A stretch of DNA of 5,390 nt from an uncultured Collinsella sp. (GTDB taxonomy: Bacteria > Actinomycetota > Coriobacteriia > Coriobacteriales > Coriobacteriaceae). The stretch lies in NCBI GenBank assembly GCA_900757285.1, contig CAAENI010000112.1, positions 1-5,390 on the forward strand, read 5' to 3'. A program made the position numbers and the translations under genes. The notes beneath the pieces were generated by a model, which did no database searches, was not told the origin of the DNA, and saw only the letters and a program-made list of their open reading frames with translations. Positions 1 through 4,862 of this stretch are shown here, piece after piece. Each line of letters starts with the position of its first letter. Position 1 is the stretch's first letter.

Positions 1-2
1 CT

Positions 3-224
3 CGCGTGCGTCAGCTTGCCCTGCTTGCGTCGCGCTCCCTTTCTGATGTTCAGTCGCAAATTTTGCTGATGACGGCAGAGGGGGCAACGACAAAGGCCAT
101 TGCGGAGGATGTCGGTTACGCTGCATCTACGGTGCAAGCGCTGCGGTCTGCATCTTACCGCCAGTTGAAGATCAAGAATAAGGCGGAGCTAATTTTATTG
201 TTATCGCAGGTAAATAACGTGTAA
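3..224 (+). CDS. LuxR-family transcriptional regulator, C-terminal fragment (5' end outside window)
   Basis: This is the DNA-binding end of a LuxR/FixJ-type regulator. The frame is open to the left edge, so the GTG at base 6 is probably an internal Val codon and the N-terminal part is missing. The visible 73 residues fit a LuxR C-terminal HTH. Counting from that GTG, an 'LSDVQSQILLMTAEG' stretch (about residues 12-26) matches helix 1 and the 'LT.RE..VL.L.A.G' consensus. It is followed by 'TTKAIAEDVGYAASTVQALRS' spread over residues 28-48 (scaffold and recognition helices), and then 'YRQLKIKNKAELILLL', the usual 'Y.KLGV.NR.EL' closing helix. The family binds promoter DNA as dimers. The sensor domain is not visible; in Coriobacteriia it is often a multi-helix membrane domain, but that is background, not something seen here. 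It lies 109 bases upstream of the secreted-protein gene on the same strand and is the obvious candidate regulator of that operon. Confidence 0.85.
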   Translation, partial: RVRQLALLASRSLSDVQSQILLMTAEGATTKAIAEDVGYAASTVQALRSASYRQLKIKNKAELILLLSQVNNV

Positions 225-260
225 ACGCCTGAGCAATCAACTCAATAGCGGGTGTTTACA
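220..260. repeat. Imperfect 10-bp inverted repeat after the luxR-type gene (terminator or operator)
   Basis: TGTAAACGCC at 220-229 pairs with GGTGTTTACA at 251-260 (nine Watson-Crick pairs and one G-U), with a 21-base loop. The left arm contains the stop codon of the LuxR-type gene. The right arm contains TTTACA (255-260), a 5/6 match to a -35 hexamer. Only a weak pyrimidine-rich tract (about 265-276) follows, and the loop is long, so an intrinsic terminator is possible but not convincing. As a DNA dyad it could equally be a regulator binding site. Confidence 0.45.
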
Positions 261-292
261 GACATCTTTCTCTATTCATGCGAAGGTTGCCG

Positions 293-304
293 TGCGTCGA
301 CGCA
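293..304. promoter_or_regulatory. Perfect 12-bp palindrome upstream of the secreted-protein gene (candidate operator)
   Basis: TGCGTCGACGCA reads identically on both strands and is centred 35-36 bases upstream of the ATG at 334. It follows a TTGCCG hexamer (287-292), which could be a weak -35 element, but I see no convincing -10 at the right spacing. A protein-binding site is plausible from the symmetry and position only. The rest of the 225-333 gap holds no further gene. Confidence 0.35.
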
Positions 305-323
305 TTGTTAACCGCTTTTGATT

Positions 324-330
324 GGAGAAG
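324..330 (+). promoter_or_regulatory. Ribosome binding site deciding the start of the secreted-protein gene
   Basis: GGAGAAG lies three bases before the ATG at 334, with GGAG six bases from it. The in-frame TTG at 322 overlaps this Shine-Dalgarno sequence and would have to use some other site, so the ATG at 334 is preferred. Confidence 0.7.
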
Positions 331-333
331 GCC

Positions 334-846
334 ATGATTAAGCCAAGGAGCGCTATTGCTCGAATCGGAGTCGGCTTGGTGATTGCAGCTGGTCTGTCCC
401 TAGGGGTTCCCGCTGCATCGTTTGCACAAGAGGAGTTTGACACCTCTCAGGTTTCCAGCATTACTCAAAACGCCGATACGGGAATTACGACCTGTACGAA
501 CAATGCCGATAAGGCATTTAGTTTTCAATGTGCCGGGACGAGTGCAACTGGCTACCGTCAAAAGGATGATTCCTCATCGCTCTATCTGGATATCCAGGGC
601 CATACGGGAAATCCGCTTCGGTTATATACAGACGGTGCGTATAACACAAGCGGTAGCGGCAGCATGAATTGTACTCAGGGAACGTATCGTTCGAATCACA
701 AGGGACAGTGGGAAATGTATAACCTCGTCCGTGAGAACGGGCGATCTGCGGCGCGACTGACTGCATGGGCGGAGTCTGGCTACGGCACTGTTATTGGCGT
801 ATGGAGCCCCGACTGCGTCGGGCATTTCCACAAGCTTCCCGCATAG
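334..846 (+). CDS. Secreted four-cysteine small protein, bacteriocin-like (DUF2712-like pattern)
   Basis: This gene encodes 170 residues from the ATG at 334. The N-terminus is a Sec signal peptide: basic residues K3, R5 and R10, a hydrophobic core at about 11-27, and a likely cut after A31 (S-F-A before QEE). The mature part, about 139 residues, has no membrane segment. Its four cysteines (C54, C66, C113, C161) could form two disulfides. Recognisable stretches are AFSFQC (61-66), YRQKDDSSSLY (74-84), CTQGTYR (113-119), ENGRSAARLTAW (134-145) and GVWSPD (155-160). From memory, the order FSF, YRQ, cysteine or Val-Lys-Gln-Gly, N..ARL.A, G.W resembles Firmicutes secreted proteins annotated DUF2712, which also lie beside ABC transporters; no search was run. 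Gene order suggests it is the product or ligand handled by the ABC system downstream. A bacteriocin or signalling role is inference. It is larger than most peptide bacteriocins and shows no double-glycine leader or lanthionine-type core. Confidence 0.8.
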   Translation: MIKPRSAIARIGVGLVIAAGLSLGVPAASFAQEEFDTSQVSSITQNADTGITTCTNNADKAFSFQCAGTSATGYRQKDDSSSLYLDIQGHTGNPLRLYTDGAYNTSGSGSMNCTQGTYRSNHKGQWEMYNLVRENGRSAARLTAWAESGYGTVIGVWSPDCVGHFHKLPA

Positions 847-859
847 TTGTTTGAAATGG

Positions 860-890
860 CTCCCTTCCGGCTTTCTGGGTCGGAAGGGGG
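860..890 (+). repeat. Intercistronic RNA hairpin abutting the permease ribosome binding site
   Basis: CTCCCTTCCG (860-869) pairs with CGGAAGGGGG (881-890): nine Watson-Crick pairs and one G-U, with an 11-base loop (870-880). It starts 13 bases after the stop of the secreted-protein gene. Its 3' arm is contiguous with the AGGAGG at 891-896. No T-run follows, so it is not a normal intrinsic terminator. It could stabilise the upstream message, cause partial attenuation, or limit ribosome access to the transporter genes. Confidence 0.6.
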
Positions 891-896
891 AGGAGG
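886..896 (+). promoter_or_regulatory. Strong ribosome binding site for the first permease
   Basis: The purine run GGGGGAGGAGG ends four bases before the ATG at 901 and includes a complete AGGAGG. This selects 901 over the in-frame TTG at 847, which would place translation through the hairpin and has no Shine-Dalgarno sequence. The first five G bases also belong to the 3' arm of the 860-890 hairpin. Confidence 0.75.
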
Positions 897-900
897 ACGT

Positions 901-1782
901 ATGAACCAAAAGCTCGCAAGATACGAACTGTCGAAAACGATTAGACGTCCAGCTTTTATCCTTGCTCTCTTGATTGCGGTCGCAGTTGCAATAGCTGCCG
1001 CGCTGGAGCCGTGGGCAAATTTGGAAAAAGAGCGCCACAACCTTCTTTCTTTTGGTTACGGCGTTGGCGTGCAAGCCGAAAATTATCTCGGTCAAACACG
1101 TGAAAGCAGCTTCGGTAACTGGATTGTTGTGAGCGCGAACGCGCCACTGTCTGCGTCGGTGTTTTTCTATGCACTGCCCCTGCTTGCAATGTTGGCTGGA
1201 TCTTGGTCGTGTCTCTTTGAGCGTTTGAGTGGTTATGACATGCAGATATGCACGCGCGTTTCCAGAAAGGCGTACGTGAACGTAAAGATGCTGTCTGCTT
1301 TCCTCTCCGCGTTTACAGTGACTGCCATTCCTCTGCTCGTCAATTTCCTGATCGTCTCGATGCTTTTTCCTGCGTATCTTCCTCGGGTCGATGAGTCGAC
1401 TTACGTAGGACTTTACCTGCATAGCTACTTCTCCGGTCTATTTTATTCGCATCCTTTGTCATATGTGCTCGCATACACGCTGTTCGATGCTGTCACGCTC
1501 GGGACTTTATCCATGGCTGTAACTGGCTTCTCAATTTTGTTTCGTAGCAGAATCAAAGCGATAATTGTCCCGTATCTGCTAATGGTTGCGTGGCATTTTG
1601 CAAATGGCTGGATCTTCGGCGTAATGGCTTGTGTGGGGTTTAACTGCAATATCCTCAACAGCATCAGGTCGGAATCGCTGAATAACTGGCCAGACATTCG
1701 AGCCGGTTTTGCGGAAATCATATTATTGACCCTTGCTTCGTTGGCTTTTTCTGGGGCGTGGAAAAGACGCGAGGTGGTCTGA
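901..1782 (+). CDS. ABC transporter permease subunit (ABC-2 type), first of a pair
   Basis: The product is a 293-residue integral membrane protein with about six hydrophobic helices, at residues 18-36, 86-106, 134-156, 184-213, 219-245 and 269-286. The short basic cytoplasmic N-terminus (K4, R7, K12, R16, R17) precedes helix 1. A 50-residue hydrophilic loop lies between helices 1 and 2, and the charged stretch RVSRKAYVNVKM (119-130) before helix 3 matches the coupling region of ABC-2/BcrB-type permeases. Length and topology fit LanE/LanG or BcrB-like subunits, which pair with an ATPase to expel peptide antibiotics or move a partner peptide. It is followed by a second permease (1-base overlap TGATG) and an ATPase, so it most likely forms half of a heterodimeric channel. 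Sequence conservation in this class is low, so the call rests on topology and context. The substrate is unknown; the adjacent secreted protein is the obvious candidate. Confidence 0.8.
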   Translation: MNQKLARYELSKTIRRPAFILALLIAVAVAIAAALEPWANLEKERHNLLSFGYGVGVQAENYLGQTRESSFGNWIVVSANAPLSASVFFYALPLLAMLAGSWSCLFERLSGYDMQICTRVSRKAYVNVKMLSAFLSAFTVTAIPLLVNFLIVSMLFPAYLPRVDESTYVGLYLHSYFSGLFYSHPLSYVLAYTLFDAVTLGTLSMAVTGFSILFRSRIKAIIVPYLLMVAWHFANGWIFGVMACVGFNCNILNSIRSESLNNWPDIRAGFAEIILLTLASLAFSGAWKRREVV

Positions 1783-2618
1783 TGCTGTTTAGGCTGGTCG
1801 CCGCGGACCTGAGGACCGTTTTGAAGAAGAACATCATCACTTTTATTGCAATTGCGGCAGTGACCGTTGCGAACTTGGTGTACGCCTACGGATTGTCTTC
1901 TGTGTATGGGGTTAGAACGGATACCTTGGGGTTTGCGGATAATCTTGCGCTCGTGTTTGCCGGATCTGCTCCGTTTGAGCCTAGGCCCGGGGTCATGTTT
2001 GTGCCTCCGCTAGGATGGCTATTTCTCATTCTGCTTATTCTCTATACAACACTCGACTATCCGACCGAATCGTTGCACGGGTTTGGTTTGCAAGCGCTTG
2101 TTCGATGCCGGGCAAGAACCCTTTGGTGGGTCTCGCGTTTTATCTTGGTGGCGGCGGTAACGGCATTTTCGCTGCTCGTGGTGGTTTGCTCTGTTGTGAT
2201 TTGGAGCTTGATGGTGAGCGCCTCGTTCAGCGCGGTCATTCATGGTGAGTCGCTTCAGCTGGCTAATTTGGCGCCGTGGTTTCTCAAAGCTGGCGAGGCG
2301 GATGCGCTGCCGTTTTTCACAGGTCTCTTTTTTGCTTTCGAGGCGCTTGCGTTTGCGCAGGCAGTGATTGGCTTTGTACTTGGGCCGTCGGTCTCGTTTG
2401 TGGTTTTAATGAGCTACCTGATCTGCTCGGCATATGCACGGCATTGGGCGCTATTGGGTAACGCCTTGATGCTGTTGCGCTGGGGCGGAATTGTCAAAGA
2501 TGGAATCGCGGCGGGCTCGAGTGGCTTGTTTTCAATTGTGATTATGTCGTTATGCCTATCGTTGGGTGGACTGTGGTTTCTAAGGGCCGACCTTATAGAA
2601 AAGGGGGACAAGATATGA
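1782..2618 (+). CDS. ABC transporter permease subunit (ABC-2 type), second of a pair
   Basis: This encodes 278 residues from the ATG at 1782, whose A is the last base of the preceding stop codon (TGATG); GAGGTGG at 1771-1777 is the ribosome binding site. An in-frame GTG at 1758 would add eight residues but has a poorer context. Hydrophobic helices lie at about residues 17-40, 73-91, 118-146, 174-200, 203-217 and 248-267. The first is preceded by a basic cytoplasmic end (R11, K15, K16). The segment LQALVRCRARTLWWVSRF (103-120) before the third helix looks like the ATPase-coupling region: in ABC-2 permeases a similar 'R..SR..WW..K' element sits there. It shows no clear sequence similarity to the first permease beyond topology, as is usual for the two distinct subunits of LanE/LanG-type transporters. 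The stop overlaps the ATPase start by four bases (ATGA), implying coupled translation and matched subunit amounts. Confidence 0.8.
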   Translation: MLFRLVAADLRTVLKKNIITFIAIAAVTVANLVYAYGLSSVYGVRTDTLGFADNLALVFAGSAPFEPRPGVMFVPPLGWLFLILLILYTTLDYPTESLHGFGLQALVRCRARTLWWVSRFILVAAVTAFSLLVVVCSVVIWSLMVSASFSAVIHGESLQLANLAPWFLKAGEADALPFFTGLFFAFEALAFAQAVIGFVLGPSVSFVVLMSYLICSAYARHWALLGNALMLLRWGGIVKDGIAAGSSGLFSIVIMSLCLSLGGLWFLRADLIEKGDKI

Positions 2619-3259
2619 GCGTGATCGTTAGGGACGTATCGAAGCGCATGGGCAAAAACGATGTTCTGCGCAACGTGTCCATCGAGGTTGACCCTGGGAC
2701 TGTGGTCGGTCTTCAGGGGATAAACGGTTCGGGTAAGACCATGCTTATGCGAGCGGTCTGCGGATTGATCAAGCCTACCGAAGGCGAAATCTCTATCGAT
2801 GGCCAAAGGCTTGGGGCGGACATCTCGTTCCCGCCGAGTCTGGGGATGTTGATCGAGGCGCCTTCCTTTTTGGGATATCTGTCTGGCTACGACAATCTGA
2901 AGCTCATCGCTCAGATCAAGGGCGTTGCCACCCCCGAGGACATTCGCTCTGCCCTGCGGCTCGTGGGGCTCGATGCAGACGAAAAAAAGAAGTTCCGAGC
3001 ATACTCGCTTGGGATGAAGCAGCGTCTGGGGATAGCTGCGGCAATTATGGAGAAGCCGAAGCTGCTTGTTCTCGATGAGCCGACAAATGCCCTCGACGAA
3101 GCGGGCGTGGAAATGCTCAAGCGCGTTGTGGCGATGGCGGCATCAACGGGTCGTGAGGTCCTTCTGTCCAGCCATGACGGAGAGGTGCTCGAGGAACTGG
3201 CCGATCGGGTTTACTGCATGCGCGACGGTGCCGTTGTGAAAGTTCGGGAAAGGTCGTGA
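2615..3259 (+). CDS. ABC transporter ATP-binding protein, BcrA/LanF (peptide self-protection) type
   Basis: This is a 214-residue single-domain ATPase. AAGGGGG (2601-2607) precedes the ATG at 2615, which overlaps the permease stop. All catalytic motifs are present: Walker A GINGSGKT (35-42), signature YSLGMKQRLGIA (130-141), Walker B LLVLDEPTNALD (150-161, with catalytic E155), and the H-loop in SSH (H187). At the Q-loop position the sequence is GMLIEAPSF, with Glu (E81) instead of Gln. This 'E-loop' is known from lantibiotic immunity ATPases (LanF) and appears in BcrA-like proteins. The YSLGMKQR signature is also typical of that group. It hydrolyses ATP on the cytoplasmic face to drive the two permeases encoded just upstream. 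At 214 residues it is shorter than bacitracin-type BcrA (about 300) because it ends soon after the H-loop, without the C-terminal extension. The transported substrate cannot be read from sequence. Confidence 0.93.
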   Translation: MSVIVRDVSKRMGKNDVLRNVSIEVDPGTVVGLQGINGSGKTMLMRAVCGLIKPTEGEISIDGQRLGADISFPPSLGMLIEAPSFLGYLSGYDNLKLIAQIKGVATPEDIRSALRLVGLDADEKKKFRAYSLGMKQRLGIAAAIMEKPKLLVLDEPTNALDEAGVEMLKRVVAMAASTGREVLLSSHDGEVLEELADRVYCMRDGAVVKVRERS

Positions 3260-3924
3260 GCGCGATGAAGAAGACCCTGTGGACGAGAAGATCGGCGCTC
3301 GCGCTTTTTTGCTGTGCTGCTGCCGGCCTTGCGGGCATGAGGGTGAGCGTCGTTAACGGGAACCGGACGGTCATTCCTGAGAAATATTACGCGGAGGGCG
3401 AATGGCTCTCGATGGATGGAGCGTTTCTGGGGTCGAAGGATGTGGTGACTGATGGGTATTCGTTTTGCATAGACGGGGCAGAGTTGCTCACGCCGCGCGA
3501 GTATCTCAAACGAGCACATGACGATTATTCAAAATATGGCACCGTGGATACGAAAACGAGACTGAAGGATGCCGACATCACGTGCGTTATCGCCGTAAAG
3601 ATGCGTGTCAGAAATAGGGATAATATCGACGGTGGAATCAAAGCGTATGTTTGGCATCTGGTTCCGGAGTCTGCGCCAAACTATGATTTTGTAGTCAATA
3701 CCGATCTGATAACGCAAGCCATGCCGGTCCTTGGCGGCTCTGCTGCGTTTGCCGTGGAGGTTGGGGCAGAAAACGAGTTGCTCGTCCCATTTATGATGCA
3801 GAACACCAACGACTATTTCGAAGGTTACGAGACCGTCCGTTTTGAGAAAGCATTTCCCGGGACTTACACGATGAAGATGACCGATCTGCCGGAGCGGAGG
3901 CTCTTAAGGTTTGAAGTGAAATAG
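3256..3924 (+). CDS. Membrane-anchored or exported DUF5028-like protein, last gene of the operon
   Basis: The protein has 222 residues if started at the GTG at 3256, which overlaps the ATPase stop by four bases like its neighbour. An ATG at 3265 (219 residues, MKKTLWTRR) is a real alternative: GGA at 3247-3249 suits the GTG, while the AGG at 3251-3253 is rather far from the ATG. The N-terminus is basic (K5, K6, R11, R12) followed by a hydrophobic stretch at about 13-28, a signal anchor or signal peptide. The rest is soluble and beta-rich looking. The pattern GEW.SMDGAF (48-57), TDGYSF.IDGAELLTPREYL (65-84), a conserved-looking VIAVKMRVRN strand (111-120) and a late VPFMMQN (177-183) fits DUF5028 as I recall it from coriobacterial genomes; no profile search was run. 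The fold is probably an immunoglobulin-like sandwich outside the membrane. Its position after the ATPase suggests an accessory or immunity role. No good lipobox is seen. Confidence 0.7.
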   Translation: MSAMKKTLWTRRSALALFCCAAAGLAGMRVSVVNGNRTVIPEKYYAEGEWLSMDGAFLGSKDVVTDGYSFCIDGAELLTPREYLKRAHDDYSKYGTVDTKTRLKDADITCVIAVKMRVRNRDNIDGGIKAYVWHLVPESAPNYDFVVNTDLITQAMPVLGGSAAFAVEVGAENELLVPFMMQNTNDYFEGYETVRFEKAFPGTYTMKMTDLPERRLLRFEVK

Positions 3925-3961
3925 CTCGAGAGCAAGGCAAAACGGGTCCATTGGCGGTACG

Positions 3962-4001
3962 CGCGCCCGATTCCAGGCGCCCCGGCCCGGAATCGGGCGC
4001 G
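3962..4001. terminator. Perfect 13-bp inverted repeat between convergent genes (likely bidirectional terminator)
   Basis: CGCGCCCGATTCC (3962-3974) is the exact reverse complement of GGAATCGGGCGCG (3989-4001), with a 14-base GC-rich loop. It lies in the 105-base gap between the end of the plus-strand operon (3924) and the end of the minus-strand gene (4030), where a shared terminator is expected. Neither side has an immediate T-run, so termination would rely on the stem itself. Confidence 0.6.
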
Positions 4002-4029
4002 GGACGAGGCGCCTTCGGTGTCGGCCGGC

Positions 4030-4746
4030 CTACCGCTTCTTCTTGCTCTTCTTCTGCTTGCGCTGCTTGCCCTTGGTCTCCTGGGGCTTGTCGCCCTGTT
4101 TTGCTTCGGCAGCGGCCTTTTCTGCCTTCATCTTCTTGCGTTTGGTCTCGATGCGGAGTTTTTTGTTGATGCGCGCCTTAAGGAAGGGACCGAACTGCTC
4201 GGCATCGCCGCGGACAAAGGTGTCCTTAGGGATCGTCACGCCCTGGTCGGCGAACATGGCCACAAAGATGCGCTCGCCGTCGAGCACGTGGTCGAGCTTT
4301 TCAAACGGGAAGAACTGCGACTTGCCGCTCGTGCCCCAAACCATCAGGCCGTCCTCGTTGGCGGCGACGCGGCGATAGCGGCCACCCATGGACTCGTCGG
4401 CCTCAACGGCGTCGATAAAGTCGCGGGCGAGGGTGTGGTGCAGGTTTTTGCTCCACCAGGCCAAAAAGGCGCCGAATACGATCAAGACGACGCCAAACTT
4501 GATCCAGTTGCCGCCGGCCACCAGCATGCCGATGCCGATGAGCGCGGCAATTGCCGCGGCGACATACAGCGAGCCGCGACGCCTGGGCGAGGCGACCAGG
4601 CGGGCGAAGTCGGTGACGAGGTCGTTTTCGTATTGGTACTCGTTGAGGTACAGGATGCCGTCGTCGGCTGCGGCCTGCTCCTCGAGCGCGACCTCGACCT
4701 GGTCGGCTGCTTCGGAGGGAACGAGGTTGCTCTCTGCGTCTGCCAT
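4030..4746 (-). CDS. YcxB-like membrane protein with lysine-rich C-terminal tail
   Basis: This is a 238-residue protein. Its ATG (4744-4746, minus strand) is preceded by AGGAG (4757-4761) ten bases upstream. An acidic N-terminus (residues 1-50) is followed by two adjacent membrane helices (about 58-78 and 83-98) and a soluble domain (about 105-192). Within that domain, RRVAANEDGLMVWG (125-138), FPFEKLDHVLDGERIFVAMF (146-165) and the late IPKDTF (172-177) match the layout of YcxB-like C-terminal domains, which usually read 'F....L..V.E....F.L........IPK..F'. Function in this family is not established. The last 45 residues (194-238) carry well over a third lysine and arginine and look unstructured; with both helices spanning the membrane, the tail should be cytoplasmic. 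It converges on the operon and is divergent from dnaX. Its GC-rich codon use matches dnaX and not the operon, so it belongs to the resident chromosome. Confidence 0.75.
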   Translation of the reverse strand: MADAESNLVPSEAADQVEVALEEQAAADDGILYLNEYQYENDLVTDFARLVASPRRRGSLYVAAAIAALIGIGMLVAGGNWIKFGVVLIVFGAFLAWWSKNLHHTLARDFIDAVEADESMGGRYRRVAANEDGLMVWGTSGKSQFFPFEKLDHVLDGERIFVAMFADQGVTIPKDTFVRGDAEQFGPFLKARINKKLRIETKRKKMKAEKAAAEAKQGDKPQETKGKQRKQKKSKKKR

Positions 4747-4862
4747 GCTCTTTGGACTCCTATCGCGGCGGGCTCGCCGTACGGGTTATTATGGAATGCA
4801 GTATGCCGTGCGACCGCATGGCCGCCGCGGCAACAAGACTCAGTATACCCGGGGGAGCACCC
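4747..4862. promoter_or_regulatory. Divergent intergenic region with the dnaX ribosome binding site
   Basis: These 116 bases separate two divergent starts and so must hold both promoters. GGGGGAG (4851-4857) is the dnaX ribosome binding site, five bases from the ATG. AT-rich candidates are TATTAT (4787-4792) for dnaX and, on the minus strand, CATAAT (4788-4793). Neither has a good -35 at standard spacing, so I do not assign exact promoters. Confidence 0.45.

Noticed and set aside
334..846. Assignment of the secreted protein to the lactococcin 972 family
   Set aside because: The genomic logic is similar, but the protein is nearly twice as long, carries four cysteines, and lacks the Trp/Tyr/His-rich pattern I associate with that family. 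The usual large DUF1430 membrane partner is also absent.
860..890. Intrinsic terminator after the secreted-protein gene
   Set aside because: The stem is good but is followed by AGGAGGACGT and the next start codon, with no T-run, so complete termination is unlikely.
622..1422. 266-codon minus-strand reading frame opposite the secreted-protein and first permease genes
   Set aside because: Its translation is rich in Arg, His, Cys and Gln without any domain, and it lies antisense to two genes with good start sites and clear signal-peptide or membrane patterns. It is a shadow frame.
3256..3350. Lipoprotein signal in the DUF5028-like protein (cysteines C19 and C20)
   Set aside because: The residues before the cysteines (A-L-F) do not satisfy a lipobox, which needs a small residue at -1, so a plain signal anchor or signal peptide is preferred.
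4844..4849. TATACC as the -10 box of dnaX
   Set aside because: It lies directly against the ribosome binding site at 4851, so transcription would start inside or after that site. It can be at most a chance match for the plus strand.
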